From Burkholderiales bacterium (lineage in GTDB: Bacteria > Pseudomonadota > Gammaproteobacteria > Burkholderiales > Burkholderiaceae_C): a stretch of 45,174 bases of DNA. Position 1 is the stretch's first letter; each line of letters opens with the position of its first letter. The notes beneath the pieces are model-generated. The model saw nothing but the letters and a program-made list of their open reading frames with translations. It did no database searches and was not told where the DNA came from. The translations under genes were made by a program, and so were the position numbers. The DNA lies in contig JAUVYR010000007.1 of assembly GCA_030602985.1 (NCBI GenBank), positions 1 to 45,174 on the forward strand, read 5' to 3'. Below are positions 36,902 through 45,174 of the stretch, one piece after another.

Positions 36902-36926
36902 TAAAAAAAGGGGCTTGTTGGCCCCT
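36902..36926 (-). terminator. Rho-independent terminator downstream of fliK
   Basis: Minus strand reads AGGGGC-CAACAA-GCCCCT followed by a T tract (plus strand AAAAAAAGGGGCTTGTTGGCCCCT); 17 nt past the fliK stop. Confidence 0.85.
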
Positions 36927-36942
36927 GTTTGGTGTTTCACGA

Positions 36943-38124
36943 TCAGGCGTAGACGCTCAGCCCGACCCCTGATTGTTGCCGCAACAGCCGAGCGGCCTCA
37001 GCAGGCTCACCGGTTGATCGGTCGCTCTGCCGGGCAGAGGAGTCCCTTCGGTCGCCAGACGGCTGACCGGATTCACCAGCATCCCGACCACCCACCGACA
37101 GGCTTTCCAGTCCCAGGCCCGCCCGACTGAGCATGTCGGCCAGCAAGGTATGGGCGTGGGCGCGCAGGGCTTCACGCACCTGCACATCATCGGTGCGGAA
37201 AGCCAGCTCGGCTTTGTCGCCCACCAGGCTCACGTCCACTTCCATGGCCTCACGCAGACCGGCTTGCAGCATCAGGCTGGCTTTACGCGTTTGCCCCGCG
37301 GCCCACAGGCTGATCTGATTACCCAGTTGCTCAAAGGCCTGATCCATGCCGCCACCCATGGCGTCACCCAGTGCCGTGGCAAAGCTCCGAATCGTTGCGC
37401 CATCTGTGGCGGCAGAACGAACCTGGCCCGCAGATTCGAGCATCACACGGGCGCCTTCTCCACGCTGCCCCTGGCCTTGTCCGCCTTCGCGTTGTTCACC
37501 CGAGCGCTCGGCACCCGCTGGGTTGAGTGCATGCAGGTCCATGGCATCGGGCTCGCCCAGGCGTTCAGCCAGCAGACCACCGGGCTGCCCTGTGCTGCCC
37601 GCATGCCAGGCGCTGCGCATCGGGTCGGCCGCCAGCCCCTGGGTCACATCAGGCCCCGGCAGGTTTTGGGCCATGTCAGCCAGCAGGGTGGGGGGGGCGG
37701 CACGTGGCCGGGCCTTGGCCACTGTGGATACCCACTGCCCAGGGCCGCCCATGTCGGCCGCGCCAGGGCGTGAGTTTTCAGGCTTGGTGTCTGGTTTCGC
37801 TTCCGGTGTCTCGCCCATTTTCTGGTCAGACGCCATCAGCGGAAGGGCGAAGACTGTTTCGCTGTCTTTCAACTCGGCTTCTTCGCCCACTTCCGGGCTG
37901 GGTACGGGCGGGTTGAGGAGTGCCTGTGTATCCAGGGGTGTGTCCTGTGAGTCGGGCGAGGTGGCGATCTGTAGCGGGTTATCACCTTCCGCCGCCGACA
38001 GCAAAAGCGAGAAAAGATCGGCCGGAGCGTCCTTGGTGTCCCGCTTGGCAGGGCGGGCGTTGCCAGATGCATCGGCAGGGGGCTTGGGGGCAACGGCTTC
38101 TGTTTTCATGGCTGGGATCTCCAA
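36943..38124 (-). CDS. fliK: Flagellar hook-length control protein FliK
   Basis: Pro/Ala-rich N-terminus; C-terminal Flg_hook domain (RKASLMLQAGLREAMEVDVSLVGDKAELAFRTDDVQVREALRAHAHTLLADMLSRAGLGLESLSV). Confidence 0.9.
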   Translation of the reverse strand: MEIPAMKTEAVAPKPPADASGNARPAKRDTKDAPADLFSLLLSAAEGDNPLQIATSPDSQDTPLDTQALLNPPVPSPEVGEEAELKDSETVFALPLMASDQKMGETPEAKPDTKPENSRPGAADMGGPGQWVSTVAKARPRAAPPTLLADMAQNLPGPDVTQGLAADPMRSAWHAGSTGQPGGLLAERLGEPDAMDLHALNPAGAERSGEQREGGQGQGQRGEGARVMLESAGQVRSAATDGATIRSFATALGDAMGGGMDQAFEQLGNQISLWAAGQTRKASLMLQAGLREAMEVDVSLVGDKAELAFRTDDVQVREALRAHAHTLLADMLSRAGLGLESLSVGGRDAGESGQPSGDRRDSSARQSDRSTGEPAEAARLLRQQSGVGLSVYA

Positions 38125-38585
38125 GGGTGGGTCTGAGCGTGCTGGCGATGCTGGTTGGCGGCCATTTCGTCATTGGTCCGCTGGTCTTGCTGTTGCCGTG
38201 ACTTCTGCCAGATTTGCACACGGCGTTCCTGTACTTTCTGCAGGCTGGCCAGTTCGCGTTCGGCCTCCTGCAGCGAGCGTTGGCAGCGCTGGATGTTCTG
38301 CATCATCTGATTGAGCACACCGTCCTGGAAAGACACCGCGTGATCCAGTTTGGCCATGAAGGTTTGCTGGGTCAGGAGCAATGTCGGTGAAATGCCGGCC
38401 GTGGCACGCTGCCGCCACCGCTGTTGCGATTCCGCGGTGTAGCCTTTGAGCTGCTCCATCTGCAGCACGGCCTGCTCGTGCTGTTGCTGTGCCTGGCCCA
38501 GCGCCTGCAAGGCTTCATCGCGCTTGCGCAGAGCCAGTTCCAGTACCGTCGTCAGTGAAGTCAGTGACTGTGGCGGGGCCTTCAT
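38106..38585 (-). CDS. fliJ: Flagellar export protein FliJ
   Basis: Coiled-coil 159 aa ([39 protein letters not shown]); between fliI and fliK. Confidence 0.93.
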   Translation of the reverse strand: MKAPPQSLTSLTTVLELALRKRDEALQALGQAQQQHEQAVLQMEQLKGYTAESQQRWRQRATAGISPTLLLTQQTFMAKLDHAVSFQDGVLNQMMQNIQRCQRSLQEAERELASLQKVQERRVQIWQKSRQQQDQRTNDEMAANQHRQHAQTHPWRSQP

Positions 38586-40012
38586 GGTCGACCTCCTGCC
38601 TGGGGTTCTTGCACCGTCTGCAGCAATTGGTGGGTGCTGGCTTCAAACGGAGCTTTTTCGTGCATGTCCTGCATCAGGTATTGCTGCATGGCAGGGAACA
38701 GGGCGATCGCTCGATCGGTATCAGGGTCGCTGCCGTGCATGTACGCGCCCAGCTGGATCAGGTCTCGCGCTTTCTGGTACCGCGCATAGAGTTGCCGGTA
38801 GCGGCGGGCATGCTGCAGGTGTTCGGGGCTGACCACGTTGTGCATCACCCGTGATGCAGATGCCTCGATATCGATTGCCGGGTAGATGCCGGACTCCGCC
38901 AGACTGCGCGAAAGCACGATGTGCCCATCCAGGATGGCGCGGGCCGCGTCCGCAATCGGGTCTTGCTGGTCGTCGCCTTCCGAAAGGACGGTGTAGAAGG
39001 CGGTGATCGAGCCCTGGCCTTCGGGGCCATTGCCACTGCGTTCCACCAGCTGCGGCAGCTTGGCAAAACAGCTCGGCGGATAACCCTTGGTGGCGGGAGG
39101 TTCGCCGATGGCCAGGGCAATCTCGCGCTGTGCCATGGCATAACGGCTGAGGGAGTCCATCAGCAGCAACACATCAAGCCCATCGTCGCGGAAGCGCTCG
39201 GCCACAGCCGTGGCGTACTGGGCGCCCTGCATGCGCAGCAACGGCGGGGAATCGGCTGGCGCCGCGACCACCACCGACCGCTCACGGCCGTCAGCCCCCA
39301 GGATGTCTTCAATGAATTCCTTGACCTCGCGGCCCCGTTCACCGATGAGGCCCACCACGATCACGTCGGCCTGCGTGAAGCGGGCCATCATGCCCAGCAA
39401 CACGCTTTTGCCCACGCCCGACCCCGCGAACAGGCCCAGCCGCTGACCACGCCCGACCGTCAGCAAACCATTGATGGCGCGGACCCCGGTGTCCAACGGC
39501 TGGCGCACCGGTGCGCGGTCCATGGAGTTGATGGGGGCCCGCTCCATGGGCTCCACCACCACATGCTCCAGGGGACCCAGCTTGTCGATCGGGTGGCCAT
39601 GTGCATCCACCACACGCCCGAGCAGGCCTTTGCCAAATGGCAGGCGCAGGACGCCACGATCATTGGGTGGCAATGCTTTCGGCTCATGCCCCAGTCGGGG
39701 TTGCGGCCGGTAGGGAGCCAGCGGTCGTACCCGCGCGCCGCTGGACAAGCCTTGTACATCGCCCGCCGGCATCAGAAAAGCCCGTTCGCCATTGAAGCCG
39801 ACCACTTCAGCCAGTACACGGGTGTCCGGGTCATCAGGCATGTCGATCACGCACTGCGACCCCACAGGTGTTTTGACGCCCTGTGCTTCCAGTACCAGCC
39901 CGGCCAGCCGGATGAGTTTGCCACTGGTTTCCAGCGGCGTGTGCTGGTTGGCAGCCTGGTGTACGGCAGCCATGAAGTCGTGCCAACGCTTGAGCTTGAG
40001 GGTGTCAGACAT
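38582..40012 (-). CDS. fliI: Flagellum-specific ATP synthase FliI
   Basis: Walker [63 protein letters not shown]; start [10 protein letters not shown] at 40012. Confidence 0.98.
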   Translation of the reverse strand: MSDTLKLKRWHDFMAAVHQAANQHTPLETSGKLIRLAGLVLEAQGVKTPVGSQCVIDMPDDPDTRVLAEVVGFNGERAFLMPAGDVQGLSSGARVRPLAPYRPQPRLGHEPKALPPNDRGVLRLPFGKGLLGRVVDAHGHPIDKLGPLEHVVVEPMERAPINSMDRAPVRQPLDTGVRAINGLLTVGRGQRLGLFAGSGVGKSVLLGMMARFTQADVIVVGLIGERGREVKEFIEDILGADGRERSVVVAAPADSPPLLRMQGAQYATAVAERFRDDGLDVLLLMDSLSRYAMAQREIALAIGEPPATKGYPPSCFAKLPQLVERSGNGPEGQGSITAFYTVLSEGDDQQDPIADAARAILDGHIVLSRSLAESGIYPAIDIEASASRVMHNVVSPEHLQHARRYRQLYARYQKARDLIQLGAYMHGSDPDTDRAIALFPAMQQYLMQDMHEKAPFEASTHQLLQTVQEPQAGGRP

Positions 40013-40706
40013 CGGCGTCCTCCCCCGGCTGCCATGGGGCATCCAGGCCCAGATTCGCCACGGCACGTGCCCAGCGTTTCTCGACTCGTCCATCAACCAT
40101 GCCCTGGCTCGATTCCACCACGCATCCGCCAGCGGTGATGTCCGCGTCAGGTTCCAGGCGCACGCCGGTCGGGGCTGTGCCCTGAGACCAGATCAGTTCC
40201 AGCAAGGTCGCATCGTCCGGGTGCACGCGCAGCACCGCCGGGCGGCCATCCTCCACGGCCAGCGCGAGGGCTTCCCGAACCACCGCCTCGATCGATTCAC
40301 GGGGTGTCAGCAACTCTCGGCGCACCACCTGCCTGGCCACATCACAAGCCAGCTCCAGCAGGTGTTGCGCGAGGGCATGTTCAAGCTGGTCAAAATGCTG
40401 GTCTGCCTGTTGCATCAGATCTGCCACACGGCTGGCCATTTCACGGCCTTTCGCTTCCAGCTGTTTTTCAAGGGCCGCGCGGGCCTCCCGGACGCCAGCC
40501 TGCCGGCCTTGCTCGAAGCCTTGGTCATAGGCCTCGTTTCTGGCCGCTTCGAGGTGTTCAGCAGTCAGCGTGGGGGGCTCTTCAGTCGTATCTGGCATGA
40601 CCGGCTCGCTGCCATCCACAGGCTTGAACTCCCAGGTCGCCACATCTGTCACTTCCTCACGGGGAATGAAGCGGTGGTAGTGCGAGGCCCGGTTAGATGA
40701 GGGCAT
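40005..40706 (-). CDS. fliH: Flagellar assembly protein FliH
   Basis: [63 protein letters not shown]; between fliG and fliI. Confidence 0.95.
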   Translation of the reverse strand: MPSSNRASHYHRFIPREEVTDVATWEFKPVDGSEPVMPDTTEEPPTLTAEHLEAARNEAYDQGFEQGRQAGVREARAALEKQLEAKGREMASRVADLMQQADQHFDQLEHALAQHLLELACDVARQVVRRELLTPRESIEAVVREALALAVEDGRPAVLRVHPDDATLLELIWSQGTAPTGVRLEPDADITAGGCVVESSQGMVDGRVEKRWARAVANLGLDAPWQPGEDADV

Positions 40707-41694
40707 CGTCCCCACCTCCGCCCAGCACGATCTGGCCTTCGTCGGCCAGGCGCCTGACCACTTTCAGGATGTCTTTCTGCTGGTTTTCCACTTCAGACAG
40801 GCGCACGGGGCCGCGCGATTCCAGGTCCTCCTTCAGGGCCTCGGCGGCCCGGCTCGACATGTTACTGAGGATCTTTTCCTTCAGCTCGCTGCTGGAGCCC
40901 TTGAGCGCGATCACCAGCGCATCGGACGACACTTCTTTCAGTACCGCCTGAATGCCCTTGTTGTCGATCTTGAGCAGGTCCTCGAAGATGAACATCTTGT
41001 CCATGATCTTCTGAGCCAGTTCGGGATCGGTTTCACGAATCGAATCCACGACGCTGGACTCCAGGCTGGCCCCCAGCATGTTGATGATTTCGGCGGCCGT
41101 CTTCACTCCGCCCAGCGAGCTCTTGCGGATTTTGTCACCACCGGCGAGCACGTCATACAGCGCTTCGTTCAGGTCTTTCAACGCGTTGGGTTGTATGCCT
41201 TCCAGCGTGGCAATGCGCAACATGACTTCGTTACGCAAGCGCTCCGTGAAGTGCTTGAGAATGCTGGCCGCGTGGTCCTGATCCAGGTGCACCAGAATCG
41301 CTGCCAGGATCTGCGGGTGCTCATTGCGCAGCAGCTCGGCCACTGAAATCGGGTCCATCCATTTCAGGCTTTCGATCCCTGAAACGTCGCCACCCTGCAG
41401 AATTCGGTCGATGAGGAGCGATGCTTTGTCTTCACCCAGGGCGCGTTTGAGCACCGAACGGACGTAGTTGTCGGTGTCGGACACCAGCAGGCTCTGCGAG
41501 GCGGCTTCGTGCGTGAACTTGACGATCACGTCATCGACTTTTTCCTTCGAGACCGCACGCAAGCGTGCAATCGTCTCACCGAGACGCTGCACTTCCTTGG
41601 GAGAAAAGTGCTTGAACACCTCGGCGGCCTCTTCCTCGCCCAATGACATGAGGAAGATGGCCGCGTCTTGTAGTCCGTCGTCTTTGTCAGCCAT
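40693..41694 (-). CDS. fliG: Flagellar motor switch protein FliG
   Basis: AAIFLMSLGEEEAAEVFKHFSPKEVQRLGETIA, ILVHLDQDHAASILKHF, FEDLLKIDNKGIQAVLKEV. Confidence 0.98.
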   Translation of the reverse strand: MADKDDGLQDAAIFLMSLGEEEAAEVFKHFSPKEVQRLGETIARLRAVSKEKVDDVIVKFTHEAASQSLLVSDTDNYVRSVLKRALGEDKASLLIDRILQGGDVSGIESLKWMDPISVAELLRNEHPQILAAILVHLDQDHAASILKHFTERLRNEVMLRIATLEGIQPNALKDLNEALYDVLAGGDKIRKSSLGGVKTAAEIINMLGASLESSVVDSIRETDPELAQKIMDKMFIFEDLLKIDNKGIQAVLKEVSSDALVIALKGSSSELKEKILSNMSSRAAEALKEDLESRGPVRLSEVENQQKDILKVVRRLADEGQIVLGGGGDDALI

Positions 41695-41715
41695 GCACGT
41701 TCACCTCCAGGCCCA

Positions 41716-43443
41716 TTATGTGGTCTGCACGGACTCGCCCGTCATCCAGCCCCGCACAATATTGGCCACTGCGACCGGGTTTTCCTTGGCCAGCCGTTTG
41801 GCGTCTTCCAGCCGCAACATCTCTGCCGTGACCTCATTTTGCACCGGCGCGGGCAAGCCAGGGCGCTGGGTTTCATTGTCGACCACCGCATCCAGCTGCG
41901 TGCCAGTGGTCAGGCGCGTGATTTCATCCGGTGTCTTTTCCGGCTGGGCGGGCGGGGCGGTCATCATCTTCAGCGCGGGGCGCACCATCCCCAGGAAGAG
42001 GATCAGGCCGAGTAGCAGCATGCCCAGTGGCCAGGCCAGGCTGCGAGCCAGGTCCATGGTGTCGGCCTGCTGCCACCAGGCCACTTCTGGCACCTCGGTT
42101 TCGGTGCGGTTGAACGCGGCATTGAGCACGTTGACCGAATCGCCGCGCTGCGCATTGAAGCCGATCGCTTCACGCACCAGCGCATTGATCTGTTCGATGG
42201 TTTCCGGCGGCAGGGGGACGGTGGTGGTCTGCCCCCGGCGGTCGGTGGTTTCGCTGTGGTTCAGCACCACAGCCGCGCTCAGGCGCCGGATGTTGCCCGT
42301 AGAGCCGCGCGTCACGGAAACGGTCCGGTCGACTTCGAAGTTCATGACCTGTTCGCGGCGACGGTTGGCCTCTGTAGCGCCCAGCCCCACGTTGTTACCG
42401 GGTATCACGCCCAGTGCAGCCGCATCACCATTGATCGGGGCGGCTGCCTGCCCGGGGGGCAGGTTGGCCACCGCACCAGGTACGCCCGCAGGGAGTTGGT
42501 CCAGCTGGCTGCCCGCTTCAATCAGCTGCATGCTGCGCACTGCGGCTTCGTTATTGCCCTGGTTGGGTCGGTGCTGTTCGCTGGTCTGCTCGGTCAGGGA
42601 GAAGTCCAGATCAGCCGTGACTTGAGCCCGCACGTTCTGACGGCCCACCACAGGCTCCAGCAGGTCCAGAATGCGCTGGGTGTACATCTGCTCCAGCATG
42701 CGGGTGAATTCCAGCTGCTGGGCGTTAATGAATTCGTTGCTCTGGTTCGGTGTCTGCGAGAGCAGGTTGCCATGCTGGTCCACCACGCTCACCGCCGCAG
42801 GCTGCATTTCGGGCACGCTGCTGGCCACCAGATGAATAATGCCAGCCACCTGGGTGCGATCCAGCGCACGGCCTGGAAACAGCGTCACCAGCACGCTGGC
42901 CGATGGGCGCTGCTGCTCGCGGAAAAAGCCATTCTGGTTGGGCAGCGCCAGATGCACCCGTGCTTCTGCCACCGAGTTGAGCGACATGATCGAGCGGGTG
43001 AGTTCACCCTCCAGGCCGCGCTGGAAGGTCAGCCGCTCTTGAAATTGAGTCATGCCCAGGCGGGAGTTGTCCATCAGCTCAAAGCCCGTCACCGCCCCGC
43101 GCGGCAAGCCTTGGGAAGCCAGGCGCAAACGCGTTTCGTGTACCCGGTTCGCAGGTACCAGAATCGCCGAACCCCCTTCAGCGTGGCGGTAGGGCACGTT
43201 CATTTGCGAAAGCTGGGCAATCACTGCGCCCCCGTCCTTGTCGGACAGGTTCGCATAGAGCACCCGGTAATCGGGTTGATTGGCCATGAAGAAAGCCGCA
43301 GCGAGTACGCCGATCATCGCCAGCCCACCCAGAGCCAGCATGATCTTGCGCGAGGTGTCCAGCCGGTCGTAACCCTGCACCAGCGGATTGGGGGCGCGTT
43401 GGGCAGGCAGCGGAGCGTCGATTTCGGCAACAGCGGTATTCAT
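41716..43443 (-). CDS. fliF: Flagellar M-ring protein FliF
   Basis: YRVLYANLSDKDGGAVIAQLSQMNVPYRHAEGGSAILVPANRVHETRLRLASQGLPRG; PSASVLVTLFPGRALDRTQVAGIIHLVASSVPEM; start MNTAVAEIDAP at 43443. Confidence 0.98.
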   Translation of the reverse strand: MNTAVAEIDAPLPAQRAPNPLVQGYDRLDTSRKIMLALGGLAMIGVLAAAFFMANQPDYRVLYANLSDKDGGAVIAQLSQMNVPYRHAEGGSAILVPANRVHETRLRLASQGLPRGAVTGFELMDNSRLGMTQFQERLTFQRGLEGELTRSIMSLNSVAEARVHLALPNQNGFFREQQRPSASVLVTLFPGRALDRTQVAGIIHLVASSVPEMQPAAVSVVDQHGNLLSQTPNQSNEFINAQQLEFTRMLEQMYTQRILDLLEPVVGRQNVRAQVTADLDFSLTEQTSEQHRPNQGNNEAAVRSMQLIEAGSQLDQLPAGVPGAVANLPPGQAAAPINGDAAALGVIPGNNVGLGATEANRRREQVMNFEVDRTVSVTRGSTGNIRRLSAAVVLNHSETTDRRGQTTTVPLPPETIEQINALVREAIGFNAQRGDSVNVLNAAFNRTETEVPEVAWWQQADTMDLARSLAWPLGMLLLGLILFLGMVRPALKMMTAPPAQPEKTPDEITRLTTGTQLDAVVDNETQRPGLPAPVQNEVTAEMLRLEDAKRLAKENPVAVANIVRGWMTGESVQTT

Positions 43444-43608
43444 GATGCACAGGCTGAGTTGGGGGCCATAGTGAAAATGGATTATGGAAGGCACCCGGGT
43501 GAACTAAAGCCCAAAAAGCCGGGTGTCCTCGCCGTTATTCACATTCAAGTTTGGCGGCGGCCCGCTTAGCATCACGCCATTGCCTCCATCGCCCTGAAGG
43601 ACCCTGCC

Positions 43609-43956
43609 ATGGACCTGCGCCTGACCCCTCTGACTTCAGCCACCACACCCGCCATGCGACCCGCCGCCAGTTTGGCCCAGCCGCTGGGTGGGGCAGCGCA
43701 GACGCCGGGTGCGGGCTCGCCACGGGTCGCTGGTGCTGGTTTTGGCGAGGCCTTCCGCACCGCATTGCAGAATGTGAGCGCCGCACAAAACGAATCCAGC
43801 CGCCTGCAGACGGAATTCCAGATGGGCAACCCCAACGTCAGCCTGGAGCAGACCATGCTCTCGATGCAAAAAGCGCAGATCGGTTTTCAGGCGGCGCTGC
43901 ACGTGCGCAACCGTATGATGCAGGCCTATACGGATGTGATGAACATGCAGGTGTGA
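43609..43956 (+). CDS. fliE: Flagellar hook-basal body complex protein FliE
   Basis: FGEAFRTALQNVSAAQNESSRLQTEFQMGNPNVSLEQTMLSMQKAQIGFQAALHVRNRMMQAYTDVMNMQV; divergent from fliF. Confidence 0.97.
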   Translation: MDLRLTPLTSATTPAMRPAASLAQPLGGAAQTPGAGSPRVAGAGFGEAFRTALQNVSAAQNESSRLQTEFQMGNPNVSLEQTMLSMQKAQIGFQAALHVRNRMMQAYTDVMNMQV

Positions 43957-43968
43957 TTCAGTGCGGGT

Positions 43969-44253
43969 TCAAAGCCGCCCTTCGGCCGTTTTGTACGCAG
44001 CCAACGACTCCCGTTTCCCGATAGAGATCACCCTGACTTGAACGGTTTGATCTTGCACACGATAAACCAGTCGATACCCCAGACTCACCAGTTTGATCTT
44101 GTAGCAATCTGGCATGGAGGACAGCTTCGCGGACTCCACCCTGGGGTGTTGCAAGCGTTCCTGTAGTTTTTTCTTGAAGGCTTGCTGGACCGTTTTATCC
44201 AGTTTTTTCCATTCTTTCAGAGCCAGTTCGTGAAAAACCAGCTCATAGCTCAT
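43969..44253 (-). CDS. RelE/ParE-superfamily toxin (type II TA)
   Basis: SYELVFHELALKEWKKLDKTVQQAFKKKLQERLQ...CYKIKLVSLGYRLVYRVQDQTVQVRVISIGKRES is a typical RelE pattern; overlaps the antitoxin. Confidence 0.92.
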   Translation of the reverse strand: MSYELVFHELALKEWKKLDKTVQQAFKKKLQERLQHPRVESAKLSSMPDCYKIKLVSLGYRLVYRVQDQTVQVRVISIGKRESLAAYKTAEGRL

Positions 44254-44488
44254 CCAGATTCACCTTCACATAAGGACCGGCTTCGCGAGCTTCCACAGTC
44301 TGGTGGTCTATCAGGTCTTCTATCTGGTTGATCAAGCGCTCATACAGGGCCGCCGGGACCAAGTAGGCCTCAGGCTTGTTGTGATTGAGCACAGCTACAG
44401 GCTCGTTGTCGGCTTCACGCATCACTTCTGCGTAATGACGCTTCAACTCCGTCACACTGACAGAGCGGCTAGCCAGAATCGTTTGCAT
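44243..44488 (-). CDS. Phd/YefM-family antitoxin
   Basis: SVSVTELKRHYAEVMREADNEPVAVLNHNKPEAYLVPAALYERLINQIEDL; 11-nt overlap with the toxin gene. Confidence 0.92.
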   Translation of the reverse strand: MQTILASRSVSVTELKRHYAEVMREADNEPVAVLNHNKPEAYLVPAALYERLINQIEDLIDHQTVEAREAGPYVKVNLDEL

Positions 44489-44503
44489 GGTTCACCTCAA
44501 ATC

Positions 44504-44517
44504 GCATTAAAAAATGC
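44504..44517. promoter_or_regulatory. Inverted repeat GCATT-AAAA-AATGC upstream of the antitoxin (possible TA operator)
   Basis: Perfect dyad 15 nt upstream of the antitoxin start, where autoregulatory sites usually lie. Confidence 0.45.
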
Positions 44518-44542
44518 ATCAAATAAGGTGTGATTATGCACA

Positions 44543-44845
44543 TCAATGCAACTGCACGGGCGCCACCGGCCGGTGCAGTTCACCCAGATCGTCCACCCAG
44601 GGCTCTACCAGTTCACGCATCTGTGCGTCGTGGCGCAGGATGGTCATCATGATGCGGTGCTTTTCGGCGCGCTCTTCGGCTGACAGATCCATGCCCTGCG
44701 AGCGTTCGCGCAATTGCTCAATCAGCACCGCGCAAGCCCCTTCCAGGCGAACCACCTCATCCCAATCCTCGGCCAAAGCCGCCGACAGCATCCGTTCGCT
44801 GGTGCTTTCGATGGCTTTGTAGAAGTCGAGCAGAGGAATCGTCAT
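44543..44845 (-). CDS. fliT: FliT-like flagellar chaperone (copy 1)
   Basis: 100 aa helical; LLDFYKAIESTSERMLSAALAEDWDEVVRLEGACAVLIEQLR...ILRHDAQMRELVEPW, FliT-type; flagellar context. Confidence 0.8.
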   Translation of the reverse strand: MTIPLLDFYKAIESTSERMLSAALAEDWDEVVRLEGACAVLIEQLRERSQGMDLSAEERAEKHRIMMTILRHDAQMRELVEPWVDDLGELHRPVAPVQLH

Positions 44846-44853
44846 GGCGGTTT

Positions 44854-45174
44854 TCAGGGCTTACTGGAACTATCGGCCAAGTATGCGCCAACTTGACCGT
44901 GAATTGAAGGGTTAAGCCACTCATGTACCTTGACCCAGCCCGGCTCGGCCAGGTTCCGCACCTGAGCGTCCAGTCGCAAAATCGCTTTCAGCGCAGCGAG
45001 GCGGGCCTGCCGTTCCGTGCGAGTCATGGGCTGCATCTCGGTGGCCTTCAATGTGGCCACTTGCACCTGTGCCACCGACTGCAAGCGCTCCACCTCGCCC
45101 CATTGCCCCTGCTGGGCGGCCGCAGCCATGCGGGCGCTGGTCTGTTCAAGGGCTTGGTAGTGGGTCAGCGTTGT
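44854..45174 (-). CDS. FliT-like flagellar protein (copy 2), partial at the right window edge
   Basis: Frame open to 45174: TTLTHYQALEQTSARMAAAAQQGQWGEVERLQSVAQVQVATLK...ILRLDAQVRNLAEPGW aligns along its length with the downstream copy. The track start at 45129 is internal. Confidence 0.8.
   Translation of the reverse strand, partial: TTLTHYQALEQTSARMAAAAQQGQWGEVERLQSVAQVQVATLKATEMQPMTRTERQARLAALKAILRLDAQVRNLAEPGWVKVHEWLNPSIHGQVGAYLADSSSKP

Noticed and set aside
35797-36972. 391-aa plus-strand ORF over fliM/fliL
   Set aside because: Antisense shadow of conserved flagellar genes.
38921-40138. 405-aa plus-strand ORF over fliI/fliH
   Set aside because: Antisense shadow of fliI; no domain recognised.
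42256-43569. 437-aa plus-strand ORF over fliF
   Set aside because: Antisense shadow of fliF; ends before the real fliE start.
43500-43608. Sigma54 or sigma28 promoter in the fliF-fliE divergent region (TCAAGTTTGGCGGCGGCCCGCTTA)
   Set aside because: Matches to either consensus are partial; not enough to call.

Overview
The window is 45 kb of compact, GC-rich chromosome with a betaproteobacterial (Burkholderiales/Comamonadaceae-like) gene content. Taxonomy is inferred from gene content only. In order it contains: (1) a histidine-utilisation block, hutI (cut by the left edge), hutH, hutU, with divergent hutC; (2) a probable selenium-metabolism block, a SelD/SenC-type selenophosphate synthetase, a SenB-like (TIGR04348-type) glycosyltransferase and a divergent 4-gene PhnD/C/E/E-like ABC transporter, with no SenA homologue in the window; (3) a CYTH-CHAD protein, argB and slmA; (4) a TetR-controlled fatty-acid beta-oxidation operon; (5) a zf-CHCC protein and ilvE; (6) an uncharacterised Pro/Ala-rich protein behind a near-consensus FliA (sigma28) promoter; (7) a chemotaxis operon (CheZ-like, cheY, cheA, cheR, cheD, cheB) without cheW or an MCP; (8) a REC-HisKA_3 kinase with a NarL-type regulator; (9) a large flagellar block (fliR to fliL, fliK to fliF, divergent fliE) followed by a RelE/YefM-type toxin-antitoxin pair and two tandem FliT-like genes, the second cut by the right edge. 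The best candidates for something undescribed are the senA-less selenosugar cluster with its own transporter and the FliA-promoter-driven orphan protein. Secondary candidates are the short divergent CheZ-like protein, the repeated GYGLF-type motif in the CheA linker, the TA module inside the flagellar locus and the tandem FliT paralogs. All family calls come from reading motifs and overall sequence; no database search was run.
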